Assembly: GCA_013398955.1 (NCBI GenBank)
Contig: VWPU01004168.1
Location: 1-64,000 of the forward strand
DNA from: Callaeas wilsoni
Taxonomy: Eukaryota > Chordata > Aves > Passeriformes > Callaeidae
Length of the DNA stretch: 64,000 nt
Direction of reading: 5' to 3'
A program made the translations under genes and the position numbers. The notes under the pieces are model-generated. The model searched no databases. It saw only the letters and a list, made by a program, of their open reading frames with translations, and was not told the origin of the DNA. Below are positions 1 to 11,217 of the stretch, piece after piece (the first letter of the stretch is position 1; each line of letters opens with the position of its first letter).

Positions 1-60
1 GGAGGGGCGCGGGCGGGCGGGCGCCTTGTGCTGTGGTGTAAGGCCCGGGGGAAAAAGGAA
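1..60. promoter_or_regulatory. edge of a CpG-rich, probably promoter, region
   Basis: The first ~50 bases are strongly GC-rich with repeated GGGCGG-like boxes, then composition falls to the ordinary AT-rich background. This looks like the tail of a CpG island that continues upstream of the window. In other vertebrates the divergent neighbour of MRPL15 is LYPLA1 on the opposite strand, so this may belong to the LYPLA1 promoter. That assignment is inference from synteny: no coding exon of that gene is visible here. Confidence 0.4.
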
Positions 61-1915
61 ATTACGGTGTTCTTAAATAGGTAAAATATAAAAGGCTAAG
101 TCACGGGAAGGCAGGAAAACCAACACAAATATAGCAAACGGCACGGTTAGACGGGGCTCATCTGTTCTCATCGGATCAGATGCCTTCACCGCCGAATTAA
201 ATCTCCTGGCTTACAGCTCACAAGTCACTGATTCTTACTCATCTTGAAATGCGTTAGGCTATTCAGGCACTCTGGCTGAAGTTACTGGATCATTCCAGTC
301 CATTCCGAATACTTAGACCAACTCTGAAGATGTATGGCAAACACATTTCTATCAAAACGGAATACTTTGTTCTTTGTCTTCTATTCCATACATCTCTGTC
401 AGATATTTACTCCCAGAAAATCAATATGCTCATTGTATTTGCCGGGTGGTAGCTGGCTGGCAGGGATGCTTGTTTGGCACCTCCAACAGCAGCTGAACGC
501 ACACTATACTTCTTTCACATCCTTCCCACTGCTGTGTTCCATACCAAACAGGGACAATTTTTCACAGAGCTTTTGCTCATCAGCATCACCAGCATTGGCT
601 GCTTAAAATTCATTGGAGAAGCCTTTATGCTAGCTGCATAACATGGAATACACATCTTCTTTTGCCATGATTGTTAGGCTGCTTTGATACATAGCATTTA
701 TGCCAGGGCATCCCTGTTATTGCTAAAATTTTATTATTTTCACCAAAAGGTAACTTTTGTGGTTTGATTTGTCTCTAATTTGCTCCTGCCTCATGTACTG
801 TAGCCAGTTAAAGTCTGTTAAGAAAATACAGATTATGCATTAAAAATTCTTAAAAGATTAGGAGCTTCACATTATGTCAAGTGCTTATTAAGTATGCTGA
901 ACCTGACTCCTGCTCTAGATCATCTTTTTGGGACATGAACAAAATTTTGCTTTCTCTCTCTACTCTGCTATTTACCATATAAATGTCACTTATCCATAAG
1001 GTGAGCTGCTGCTGAATCTCCGGCCTAAGAAGTCAATAACCTGCTCATGAACAGAACAAGATTTTAATATTTTAGTCAGCAGAGCTGGAAAGATCTTACT
1101 TGAATTCCTGGTTGCTGCTTGCATGGCTCAGGGGGCACTGGGAAAATGTGAGCTCTGCATGGATTGGGCATGGGGCAGTCTGCTGGTTACAGACAAGTGT
1201 TCAAGAAACTGACCTTCAGGAATCCTGAAGGAATTGCTGAAAACATCTGAGCTGTGAACCTTTCAAAAACTGGTACACTGGCTGTCTCTTTCTGGTGAGA
1301 TATCTATCATAGGTATGATACTTTTCTACCTGATTTGAAATTTCTGTTTAAAGCAGTCAGTGTTTTACAAAGCAAAGCATGCTCTAATTTATGTAGTTTC
1401 CCTGCTCTAGAGGCTAAAATGGGCTTAGATAAGATGGTTGTCCACACCAGCATCTTGTGTATTGTTACAATGTAATTTTTCTTAATTTTTTTTGAAGGGG
1501 GGAAGAAGCTATAGAGATTTCATACTGAAACTCACAGATTTCTGCAGCATGATTTCCATTTTACCCCTATTTGTTCTCAGGGCTGGCAGAGCTGCTGCCT
1601 GACCTCTTCTCCAATCTGAAGCAGACATTCAGCATGGAAGAAGGTACTGTCATACAGAAGTTTCAGGATGGAAAGCAGGATATTACACCAAGGAGTATCA
1701 GCTTTCACAATGGGAACTGGCCTTTCTGCTCTATAACTTGACAACGGCAGCTTCTACAATTCAGTTCTTCACTGCACAAGCCTGCACCCTGCACACCCTT
1801 CCCACCAGACCAACGTACCAATGGAAACTAATGTATGGTTTTCCAGTAGGTACGCACTGAAATTTAAAAGACTGAAATAATATATGTGATCAAGTAGTGC
1901 AGCAGTACTAGGAAA
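61..1915. other. non-coding stretch, nothing recognised
   Basis: This is AT-rich unique-looking DNA between the CpG-rich edge and the first LTR. Open frames are short (90 codons at most, at 334-606) and resemble no protein I know. No repeat family was recognised. It is likely spacer between two divergent promoters. Confidence 0.5.
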
Positions 1916-1920
1916 GTCTC
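1916..1920. repeat. left target-site duplication of older LTR (imperfect)
   Basis: GTCTC directly precedes the LTR and GTCTG (2510-2514) directly follows it. Four of five bases agree, as expected for a decayed 5-bp target-site duplication. Confidence 0.55.
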
Positions 1921-2509
1921 TGTCTTGGTCTTGGCTGCAGTAATTTTCTTCCCAGTGGCTGGTATGGGACTGTGTTTTGGATTTGTGCTGGACACAGTGA
2001 TGATAATACAGAGATGTTTTTGTTGTTGCTGAGCAGGGCTTACACAGAGCCAAGGCCGCCTCTGCTTTTTGGGCTGCCATGCTCTTGAGGAGGCCGGGGG
2101 TGCATGGGAGAGTGGGATGAGACACAGCCAGGACAGGTGACCCCAATTGACCAAAGGGATATTCCAGACCGTGGGACATCATGTTCAGTATATGAAGTAT
2201 GGGAAGACGGAGGAGGGGCGGGGGGATGTTTTGGGTGATAGCGTTTGTCTTTCCAAATAACCATTACATANCATATGATGGGGCCCTACTCTCTTGGGGA
2301 TGGCTGAACACCTGCCTTCCCTTGGGAAACAGTGAATTAATTCCTTGTTTTGCTTTGCTTGGGTAAGCAGCTTTTGCTTTCCCTATTAATCTGTCTTTAT
2401 CCCGAGCCAGTTTTCTACCTTTTATCCTTCCAGTTCTCTCCCCGATCCCACTGGTGGGGGAGTGAGCCTGTGTGAGGTTTGGTTGATGTCTGAGGTTAGG
2501 CCACGGGCA
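1921..2509 (+). mobile_element. solo LTR of an avian endogenous retrovirus (ERVL-like), older copy
   Basis: The segment aligns along nearly its full length with the LTR at 18367-18930 in the same orientation. Shared blocks include the CAGCCAGGACAGGTGACC region, the GGATGGCTGAACACCTGCC-like block, and a 3' part with a Pu/Py-rich 'tctctcccc' tract and GGGGGAGTGAG. It begins TG and ends CA. The flanks are GTCTC (1916-1920) and GTCTG (2510-2514), a 5-bp target-site duplication with one mismatch. No internal retroviral genes adjoin it, so it is a solo LTR left by recombination. Mismatches against the other copy and the decayed duplication suggest an older insertion. A degenerate TATA-like element (GTATATGAA) lies near 2190. 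One undetermined base (N) is at 2271. The ERVL assignment rests on the 5-bp duplication and on memory of this LTR type in birds; ERVK or ERV1 is less likely. Confidence 0.85.
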
Positions 2510-2539
2510 GTCTGCAACCGTAATGGATGTTTCCAGTGT

Positions 2540-3130
2540 CTTCCTTTAAACTGTTCGTATTGACGCCCCCGGGGTGCAGCACCTTCAGCTGAGCAAGGTT
2601 CGCTGCACCACCGGCCAGTCGGGTTTAGATGCAGCCTGATGGTTTTAAAGACTCAGCTTTGAAACACTTGGCTGAGGTCTCTGTAATAAAACAGCAAGTG
2701 CTGGGAAACGAACCCTAGCGCTCAATCTTCGCTCAACCACAGGAATGCTGAGCTCTAGCACCATGAAAGACCAGGCCCGCCCCGCCCGCGGCTGCGCGAC
2801 ACCGCTGAGAAGGCGCGGGAGCTGCGGTTTACGGCGCTGCCGTAAAGCGCCGCGGTCGGGCGCGATCCCCGCGGGCGCCCTTGGCAGTGGGCGGCCATGA
2901 GCGGGAGCGGCGCGAACCGGGCCCTGGAGCTGCTGCGCTCGCTGCCCAGGGTCACTCTGGCCAACCTGAGGCCCAACCCCGGCTCCAAAAAGCGGGTGAG
3001 TGCCTGCAGCTTGCCGCGTAGGCCCGACTGTGCTCCGGCAGCGGGCGCGCCCCGGCCCGGTGTGGTTTGCCGCCAGGGTTGTCAGAAGGACAGCGTCCTG
3101 GCACGACCAGGAGAGCGGCCTGGCCGGAGT
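2540..3130 (+). promoter_or_regulatory. MRPL15: MRPL15 CpG-island promoter
   Basis: CpG-dense DNA surrounds exon 1 and runs into intron 1. A tandem GC-box cluster (CCCGCCCCGCCCGCG, 2776-2790) lies about 110 bp before the start codon, typical of TATA-less housekeeping promoters with broad initiation. An 8-bp perfect inverted repeat (TTTACGGC / GCCGTAAA, 3-base spacer) sits at 2828-2846, about 50 bp before the ATG, in either the core promoter or the 5' UTR. The transcription start cannot be placed from sequence; 2790-2890 is most likely. The upstream edge of the island almost touches the older LTR. Confidence 0.75.
2897..2995 (+). CDS. MRPL15: MRPL15 coding exon 1
   Basis: It encodes residues 1-33, from [13 protein letters not shown] to PNPGSKKR, the presequence region. 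The donor is CGG|GTGAGT; the intron is in phase 0. The 5' UTR portion of this exon lies upstream within the CpG island. Confidence 0.95.
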
Positions 3131-6100
3131 AGGCGTGGAAAGGCAGAGGAGTGGATGGCACCGCTGCGTGTGCTGGCCCTTTGCGTGCCGTGTTGCCAGT
3201 GTCTGTGGTCATCCCCACAGAGAGCTGGCTGATGAGCGGTGCTGGCTGAACCCCAGGGCCATTGCTGGGGCTGGAGGGAAATAGTAAAAGATTTTTAATT
3301 CCAGATGTTTATGGGATGGAGTAGTGTGTTTGGAAAGGGAAGGTTAAAAGGCTTACAAAGTAAAGGAATGTAATGCCATCTAGCATTCTTGTTACTGTTT
3401 CTTGAAAACAAACCTGTTATCTGTCTCCTTATAAAGTGGTATAGAAATTAAGAAAAGAAGGCAGGGAGGAACCCTCCTGGTTTGGGGGGCATATTAGTGA
3501 ACAAGGGGATGTGGTTCAAAGCCTGAAACCATAGGAATAGAGAAGGGGACAGCAAGCAGCAGTCTTTTAAAAGTGCTTAAGACTCTCTAAAGCTACTAAA
3601 TAGTATAGAATTCAAGTGCAGTTTTGTGCTAGACTCGACCGTCCCTGCCACCAAAGGAAGCTGACTTGTCCCTAGACTATTTGTGGTGCCAGCCTAAAGC
3701 TATGCTCTGCAAAAATCACATTACCTGCTTTTCTGTTTTTCCACCTAGAAAAGATTTGTAGCTTAATTTTTCCTCAAGAATCGGCATTTTGCTCAGTTGT
3801 TTATATTGTCAAAATCCGGTGTTTTGTAGGTACTTGTCTCTGAAATAGTTGACTAAACGTGTGATTGATTGTTTTGAAGGAAAGAAGACGAGGCCGTGGA
3901 AGATACGGAGGTAGGAAGTGTGGCCGAGGTCACAAAGGAGAAAGGCAAAGAGGGAATCGCCCCCGATTAGGCTTTGAGGGTGGTCAGACTCCATTTTACT
4001 TGGCCATACCAAAATATGGATTTAATGAGGGGCATAGGTAAGTTTCTAAACATTTACTTGGAAATTAATCATTATCTGCTTTTCTTGAGCTTTCTCCTGA
4101 AGCAAGAATCTAATATGCCAAAACAGGCCTAAGTGAAAAGGTTCGGCCTCCCAAATTCCTCTCAGATTGTTAGCTACCTTACCAGAAAAATCTCCCATTT
4201 CTTAGGAGGTTATTCTTTTAATTATTTCCTGTTTTACACATCTGCTTATTTACTCTCTTCTCTTCATAATCTTTCATGTGTAGCAGGCTACCCTTCCTCT
4301 TCCAGCTGAGTGAATTTCTCCTCTGAAACTATTCCTTCACTCCTGCTTGTTTTTCTCTTTGCCTCATAACCCAGTGAGCTGACTGGGAACAGTCCCAGTG
4401 ACTGGAGTGAGGATGTTAGGCATGGAAGTGTAATCCAAAGCCTTGCTTTGTTGTTTCTCCTCTCTGTATTCACCAGAAGCTCTGATCTGCTGCCAGCCAA
4501 ACAATTCTGCTTCTCTTCATGGTTCTACCTTTTCAGCCCTCTGACACTGTGGTCTTTGTCTGTCTGTGACCTGCCTGTTCCATCTAGGATCCTAACAAAC
4601 TCTTTAATACCAAATCTGCTGGATGAGGCATTAAGTCACCTTTCACCATTGTTCTCCTTGGGTATTCTGCCTCATTTAATACTTCTGACTTTTTTCACAT
4701 TGTACTTGTTCGTGCCGTGTCCTTATTCCATCTTTTTAATGTTTAAGGTTATTCTTCTAACATGTCTTTTCTCCAGTCACTGTTCTCACCCGGAGAGATG
4801 TATGTCGGCGTTTTCCAAATTTCCTTCACTTACATTGAAAATGAAAAAATTTTGATGAAAATTTTTTTATTTGTTTGAGTTTTTTTAAAGCTGGGTTTGT
4901 TTCATCAGATAGCATTTCTATTACCTGGGTCAGTAAGCATTTTGTTGCTTTTTGATCTGGTCTTGCAAACTTCTGTGTCCATACAATGCTGTTACAGGCA
5001 GTAGTAACAAAAACCTGCTACACTGAGCAGACAGTTCAAGGATGAAAAGACTAATGTGTATTTGTTTGTGAATTGATTTCATGAATAGAAAGATTTCATT
5101 GAATAGACTTGATTTCATGTTCCATTTCCTGATACCACTTCATCAAATAGCTGAGCACTTTCGTATTTCCATTCTTAGTGCATGCAGTAGAACTTACAGA
5201 CCTGTCCCAGCTGTTAAAGAGTTTTCTCTGAGTCTTAATAGTTTTGAAATGTGACTCAAATTCTATTTTCAGGTACTGTTATTTCCTCCTGTTTGCTAAA
5301 TTATTATAAGAGTAAACAAGAAGCGGTTTCAATAGCTGAAAGTAGAGTGTAGATCCACAGTCCTGCAAAGGAAGTACTGCAGAATGCAGACACTCAGCTT
5401 CTTATGTTAATAGTGGTCACAAGTTCCCGAGTAACCAACGGCAAAAATCCAGCCTCCTGCAGTGGCAAGAAATTATTAGGATCTTGCTGTTTCTAACAAC
5501 GTCTGACAGCATGTGTAAACAAAAAAAGTAGTCTGTAGTTTCAATGTTGTTTGCAGAATTTCAGTGTCAGGCTACTGTAAATGTTTCTGTGGTGACCACT
5601 GTAAGTGCGCTCGAGTGACGCTGTTGGGGCGGGGGGAGCACACGGAACAATGGCTCTGCCTGTTTATCTTCACCTCACTCCTGCCGCCACTTCTTGAACT
5701 TTTTCTCTGTAAGGGTCTGCCTGTCAGCACAAACCCTGTTACTTGTCTTTTGTACGTGGTTTGCCAGTAACAGAGATCAGCTGCTTCCCAGTTTTTCAGC
5801 TGCCGCTCGGAGACTTCCGATAGCAGCCGTCAAACGGATTGTAGGAGAAAGTTTTGGCTATCAGCATAAGCGGCGTGCATAGATAGGAATAGACTCTAGC
5901 ATTGGAAAACTGTGCTAGGGATTGGTTTCTACAGTAAAGTTAGAACTTCAGAAATCACAACAATAGGTTCTGCTAAAGCCAATGGCTGTTGACAAGAGAT
6001 TCCAGCTCCCTTTGGGGAATACGGGTTAATGCGTATTTTCTCAATATTTCTCTTCCTTGATGGTGTTTTGAGGGAGATTCCTTTCAGTACTTCTGAGATG

Positions 6101-8792
6101 TCAGGTACAGTGGTAATGGATCAGAAAATCTTGTTGGATGTAAGCTATGCAGGAGCATGTACAGAGTTTGGTGATAGTCTTCGACTAAGTTAGTATGGGA
6201 GGAGATGTTTGGTTTTTTGCCTGTCTATCAGTGAAGCACCCAAGCTGGATTCACTTTGAAAGTGGTAGTTATTTACAGTCTTGTTGGTTTGCCAAGAAAT
6301 GCCGACACTGTAATGTCTTAGTATTTTTTTGGCTTATGAGTAGGTAAAAACTGGAATATCTCAGTTGACCAGTTGCTATTAAAACTTCAGTTTTGTACAT
6401 TTCTCATTGTTTTGTTTGGGTTGTTTGGGGTTTTTTTTGTCTTTCTCTTCCCAGCCTCAGGCGCCAGTACCAACCTCTGAGTCTTCAGAGGCTGCAGTAC
6501 CTGATTGACTTGGGCAGAGTTGACCCCACGCAGCCGATTGACTTAACCCAGCTCACTAACGCCAGAGGTGTGACAGTGCAGCCTCTCAAGAGGGATTACG
6601 GTGTCCAGCTGGTGGAGGAGGTATGCAGCCAACACACTTCGTACTTCAGGCTTTCAGATTGTCATTCCCATGGTTTGGAAGCGTCTTTGATTCTCCAAAT
6701 GAGTCTGCTGTGGGATTTTTGTGGCTCATAAATCCACTAGAGGGCACTGTGTGTCAGCGAAAAAAGAAACTACTCAGGAGGATGTTTTCATACCTGAGGG
6801 GCTGCAAAAATGAGAGTTAAGGAGCACATAACAAAAGGCTGAAGAAGTATTTTACAACAGAAAACTAAAATGTACTGAAAGAAATGTATGAATATTTTGA
6901 AAATGGAAACTTTTTTTTATTCAACCCAAGTGATTGAGAGCAATTTGGTTACCTATCTTGGTGCAGGGAACAGACAATTCATAATATTTTGAAGGATTTA
7001 ATGTTCATTGCAAGTTTTCAGAGAAGAATAAATGTATGTCTTAAAATACTCATTTTAATGTTACTGTAATATGTGTTGAAATTTACAGGGTGCTGATATT
7101 TTTGCAGCAAAAGTAAATATTGAAGTGCAGAGGGCATCTGAATTAGCAATTGCAGCCATAGAAAAAAATGGAGGCGTAGTAACAACATCGTTCTACGACC
7201 CAAGGAGCTTGGGTGAGAATTTCTTTTTATTTCTACCTTTTATTTGTTCTTATGTGCAAAGATTAAATAATCCAAATCAAAGTTTCAAACACAGTTCTTA
7301 GGAGAAAGTCATCAGCTTCTAAAAGCTTCAAAAACAGTTACATCTATATTTATAGAATCATAGAATACTTTGGGTTGGGAGGGACATTAAAGATCGTGTA
7401 GTTCCAGCCCCCAGTGATGAATGATAATGCATCCTCAATTTTGCCTTTTTTTAATCATTCACCTCTTTAGTCCTTCCAGCATTAGTAGTTGTATCCCAAT
7501 CAACCAGTTAGGGAAGTCTGAATAGCTTTGTAAATAGAGGAACTAAAAATATTGTTTCACTGAATTTTCGTCTTCTGTTTCCCATGTTTAATAGCACTAA
7601 GAAAACTCAGGAAAAAATAGATTTAAAAAACACTATGGATGTTTATATTTTTAATTTAAAATGCTTTTCCACTTAAAGTGAGGAAGTAAGTTACAGAAGC
7701 TCAGAATCATTCCAGTTAAAATGGCTATTGTTTTCAGAACACTTTCACTGAAGAATGAGGCTTTGCTTTGCTTGAGGCTGCATCCTGCCTAACATTCATT
7801 CATGCAGTTTTTATTGACAATAACGCAGCTTTCATGTGTGAATGAGGCTGAGAAGAAGAGGAATAGACATTTTTGGTGTGCAAAATATGTTACCCTGGTG
7901 TGATGCAAGTTCTGAGATTTTTTTTCATTCCACAAAATAATAAAAATAATAAGGTTAAAAGGTTCTAGAATATAATTTGCCAAAATCCGTAGAGTTTGAG
8001 AAAGAGAGGATAGTCCCACAAAGGACTAAATAGGCACATGTGCCATTGATACTTTACTTAAAATACTTACAGAAGCAGTAAATTTCACATTTGTTGGTAC
8101 ACTGCGTAAATAATCATACAAATGCATTGCTTCAAACCTGGAAATAGTCCTTTAAATAAGCTTAGTTATGGTTTCCTTTCCCAAGCATGCTTTCTAAATG
8201 TATTAGATGTAGCAACTCTTCCCAATTGACACTGTAAATATCAGTTAAAGCAGAGTTGTTTGTTCGGTTAAGTGAAACTTGCAAACCACTATCTCATTCT
8301 GAACAAGAATATTCTTGAGATTGGATTTTTTGCTTGGTACTTTCTGATGTGAACGTAGTAGTTCATTTAGTACAAAATAAGAAGGTGTAATTTAATGTCT
8401 TTAAATCTGTGTTATGAGGTGTAGTCACTAATCTTCTCTCATATTTGCCCACAGAAATTTTATGCAAGCCAGTAGTATTTTTCCTGCGTGGCAAACCTAT
8501 CCCAAAGCGAATGCTCCCACCTGAAGACCTCGTCCGTTACTACACAGATCCCAGGAATCGAGGGTACCTGGCAGATCCATCTAAGGTGGCAGAAGCCAGG
8601 CTGGAACTTGCCAAGAAATACGGCTATGTCTTACCAGACATAACTAAGGATGAACTCTTTAAGATGTTAAGTGCACGCAAGGATCCTAGACAGATATTTT
8701 TTGGTCTTGCTCCAGGATGGATCGTAAACCTGGCAGACAAGAAAATTCTAAAACCAACTGATGAGAGTCTGTTGAAATACTACAGCACATGA
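2897..8792 (+). CDS. MRPL15: 39S/mt-LSU ribosomal protein L15 (uL15m), five coding exons
   Basis: MRPL15 encodes uL15m, a structural protein of the large subunit of the mitochondrial ribosome, nuclear-encoded and imported into the matrix. The joined CDS is 2897-2995, 3880-4037, 6455-6620, 7089-7212 and 8455-8792: 885 nt, 294 residues plus stop, close to the ~296 of human MRPL15 (from memory). The N-terminus is Arg-rich with few acids, suiting a mitochondrial presequence. The conserved L15 core is visible: the Gly/Arg-rich segment [15 protein letters not shown] (residues 44-58), then [11 protein letters not shown] (63-73) and PKYGFNEGH (77-85), as in bacterial L15. The C-terminal extension contains [13 protein letters not shown] and [15 protein letters not shown], typical of the mitochondrial family. 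All introns are GT-AG and phases join without a break. The start ATG has G at -3 and yields the expected N-terminus ([12 protein letters not shown]). No frameshift or internal stop was seen, so the gene appears intact. Confidence 0.97.
2996..3879 (+). other. MRPL15: MRPL15 intron 1
   Basis: The first ~130 bp are CpG-rich and belong to the promoter island; the rest is AT-rich. No repeat or RNA gene was recognised. The acceptor is TTTTGAAG|G, preceded by only a modest pyrimidine tract. Confidence 0.9.
3880..4037 (+). CDS. MRPL15: MRPL15 coding exon 2
   Basis: It encodes residues 34-85 plus two bases of codon 86. It holds the Gly/Arg-rich L15 segment and the FEGGQTPFY motif, the most conserved part of the family. 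The donor is ATAG|GTAAGT (phase 2); joining to exon 3 makes the serine of GHSLRRQY. Confidence 0.96.
4038..6454 (+). other. MRPL15: MRPL15 intron 2
   Basis: This is the largest intron, 2.4 kb. It has no recognised transposable element. A locally CpG-richer patch near 5590-5880 contains short inverted repeats (CCGT..ACGG, and GATAGC..GCTATC around it). The acceptor has a long T-rich tract ending TTCCCAG|C. Confidence 0.9.
6455..6620 (+). CDS. MRPL15: MRPL15 coding exon 3
   Basis: It completes the serine codon and encodes [20 protein letters not shown] through DYGVQLVEE (residues 86-141). The [19 protein letters not shown] stretch matches the mitochondrial L15 family closely. The donor is GAG|GTATGC, phase 0. 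Confidence 0.96.
6621..7088 (+). other. MRPL15: MRPL15 intron 3
   Basis: A short AT-rich intron of 468 bp with no recognised feature. The acceptor is AATTTACAG|G. Confidence 0.9.
7089..7212 (+). CDS. MRPL15: MRPL15 coding exon 4
   Basis: It encodes [20 protein letters not shown] through FYDPRSL (residues 142-182) plus one base. It covers the end of the L15 core fold ([17 protein letters not shown], like the bacterial A-x-x-x-I-E-x-x-GG helix-turn). The donor is TTGG|GTGAGA, phase 1. Confidence 0.96.
7213..8454 (+). other. MRPL15: MRPL15 intron 4
   Basis: A 1.24-kb AT-rich intron carrying one short antisense CR1 3' end at 7352-7414. Nothing else was recognised. The acceptor is TTTGCCCACAG|A. 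Confidence 0.9.
7352..7414 (-). mobile_element. CR1 LINE 3'-end fragment
   Basis: It begins ATAGAATCATAGAATACTTT, continues GGGTTGGGAGGGACATTAAA and ends with GTTCCAGCCCCC, the reverse complement of the CR1 3' terminus with its ATTCTATGAT octamer repeats. It lies antisense in MRPL15 intron 4 and is severely 5' truncated. Confidence 0.88.
8455..8792 (+). CDS. MRPL15: MRPL15 coding exon 5 and stop
   Basis: It encodes the last residues (183-294), [20 protein letters not shown] through LLKYYST, ending in TGA. This is the mitochondria-specific C-terminal extension with the [12 protein letters not shown] and [13 protein letters not shown] motifs. The 3' UTR follows without interruption. Confidence 0.97.
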
Positions 8793-9320
8793 ATTCAGGA
8801 CTGGACACAATTGCAGGTGTACAGGAAACATCTGGGTATGAAATAATGGATAGAAGTGGCATGTGTTTGTTTGTTTTTAAGACTCCTATTATACTAGAAA
8901 AAACATAATTTTTTCATCATGTAATCTTCTGGCATAGCTCTCAACTTTTTTATTGTCGTAGTTGAGTGTATCAGAAGTCTTAATGTTTGAAAACAATGTG
9001 GAGTCTGACATAAAGTGTGAGTCTGGGCACTTTCTCTTCCAATGGTTTGCCAGTTATTTTTTCAGAGAAATGGTTTTGGTGCTGCATTTGTTTCAGAGGA
9101 TAATTCCAAACAGTCATTTGACCTAATAGTTAGTTTATATTTTTCCCCCTCAATTTAAAATCGGAAACATTACTGTACAAAACTAAAATTAGTTTTACAG
9201 TCGTATTGCATAAAATTATAAGTTCTAGAAAATGTATCTTGAATAGCTCTAAGAGGTATTTTTGGTTGGGGAAAAATAAAAAGAACCAGAAATAAAAAAG
9301 TACTAAAGATTGCATTAACT
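8793..9320 (+). terminator. MRPL15: MRPL15 3' UTR and candidate poly(A) signals
   Basis: The first AATAAA hexamers I see after the stop are at 9275-9280 and 9291-9296, followed by T/GT-rich sequence. Cleavage around 9310-9330 would give a 3' UTR of about 0.5 kb. This is a motif-based call only; an earlier weak signal or a longer isoform is possible. Confidence 0.45.
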
Positions 9321-11194
9321 TCTTCAATTTCATAGCTATGTTTTGGATTTTGCCATTGCAGTCAATAGCACTAGAGCTTGAGAGATCATGATTTTTCTTT
9401 TATTTCTTCATATGCAATTGAGGAAGACAGGGTGTGCAGTTTAAAATAACTTTCTATCTAAGTTTGGGGTGGGGGGGCAGAAGGAAGATAGCTGTCTTAA
9501 TTCAATGGCTTTTATTATTCAAACAGAATTTAGAACTTGTCCTGACACAAGTGTAATCTCATTGATAAAAATGCATAGCAGAATCCAGAGTCAGTGAATT
9601 ACAGTGGCAGCGGATTATGAAGGATGGGGATGTGATGGACGAAGTACACAGTTAGAGTTCAGTTGTCAGCTTGATCACAGATTGCATGTGTGATAGTGGA
9701 CAGCTGAATTTAAGTGTGGTGAAAAGTTATGAACAAATTATGTGAAACAGCATTTTCATCACACCAACTTGATTAAGTCTTGAAAAATATTTTCCAGCAA
9801 GGGTTTGTTTCGTCAGTCTGTCCAGAATACTGCGTTATTACTATGCAAGAGTATTGTAGGTTTTGTGTGGAAGCTTAGGATGGGGCATTTGGGACAGTGA
9901 ACCAGACAGTAAAGAAGGATGAGAGGGGAGACCAAGATAATGTATCAGAACGTGCTCTGACTGCTGGGAAGTAAATGAGCTGCTTCATAATTACGTGGTT
10001 TAATGGAAGCTGAATTTAGCTTTAAAATAGTCATAATTTGATTATAAGAGTGCAGGAAACAGTCCAGGAGACCAGAACAAGAAGTCATCTTGCTTTCCAA
10101 TTTTCACATGCCTTTAGAAATGCTACTTAGCATTTCCTGTAGCTGACAAACCATCCCATCTCATAGGGAAAATCCTCTGTGTGCTAGAATCTCCTCTTTC
10201 TCCTGTATGACATCTGTATTTTGCTGGTATACCTCAATGGGGAAGGATTTAAGAAAAATCTTCTTTTTCTTTCAGATAATAAAAAGAAGCGGATGAATTT
10301 TTGTTGGTGTTGTCAACCAGCCCAGATTTTTCCTTCACTCAACAACCTGCCTTATCAATTAATATAAGCGTCTGTAGTCACAGAACAAAATAAAACAAGT
10401 CTTCTCATTCTGATTAAATGATCTGAAATCAACAGATTAAGAATAGAAAGTCACTAAATTTTGACAGTTTACTCTTCAGCTTCTATTGTTTCTTGTTAAT
10501 GTGTGTTAAATGCTATCAGTAATGGTCATTCTCCCAACTTGGGGTTTAAGTATAGGTGAAACATAGCAAAACAACAGCAATATAAAATTGGACTATGAAT
10601 AGCAGGAATTTTGTTTTAGTGGCATTAACATTCATATTTTATAAGGTGCCCAACACTTTTTTGGCACGTTAAGAATAATATTGTGTGCCAAAAAAAGTAC
10701 AGTTGGTGTTAACTTGAATGTGAAGTAAATAACTTTCTCACTTTAGATGTATCCTGTTCTGCATCCTGATGATTGTTGGGTTGGAACCTTAAATGACAAG
10801 CAATACTTTTTTCTTTTTCTTTTTTTTCAAGTTTTTGTTATTACAATAACTTTACAATAACAATATTACTACTGCCTCCATTTGGGAAGAAGTTGGAGAG
10901 GGGGAAGAGTATTTATTGCCTTCCCTTATTTGTGCCATAATGTTTCTGTTTTTATGAATCAATTCACAATTGTATTTTGTGGAGGTGGTGGTACTCAACA
11001 GGAAAGCTACTTAACTGGAAGTGAAGAAGGAAGTTAGTCATATTAGTGAAGACCAGAAGACAAAAGTGTTTATGTATCATTGTGTATTTTGGGGAGGAGA
11101 AGACGGGGGAAGGCAAGTTTGTTTCCATTTCTGCTCTTTGTATTAAAATGAACATATTGCTCTCAGCAATTTTTTTTCTAAATCAACTTCTTTG

Positions 11195-11217
11195 ATACAC
11201 ACACGCGTGCACGCGCG
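11195..11217. repeat. alternating purine-pyrimidine tract (possible Z-DNA)
   Basis: Twenty-three bases alternate strictly between purine and pyrimidine, an AC-repeat passing into GCGTGCACGCGCG. Such CG/CA alternation is the classic Z-forming sequence. Function is unknown. Confidence 0.6.

Noticed and set aside
1..1900. Possible LYPLA1 first exon on the minus strand
   Set aside because: I expected it from vertebrate synteny, but saw no frame resembling the acyl-protein thioesterase N-terminus; it probably lies just outside the window.
1769..2264. Overlapping minus-strand open frames of 74-137 codons
   Set aside because: They lie almost entirely within the non-coding solo LTR and do not resemble any retroviral or cellular protein.
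2755..3284. Frames on both strands around MRPL15 exon 1, including read-through of exon 1 into intron 1
   Set aside because: GC-rich promoter island shadows; the true exon ends at a GTGAGT donor at 2996 as family comparison requires.
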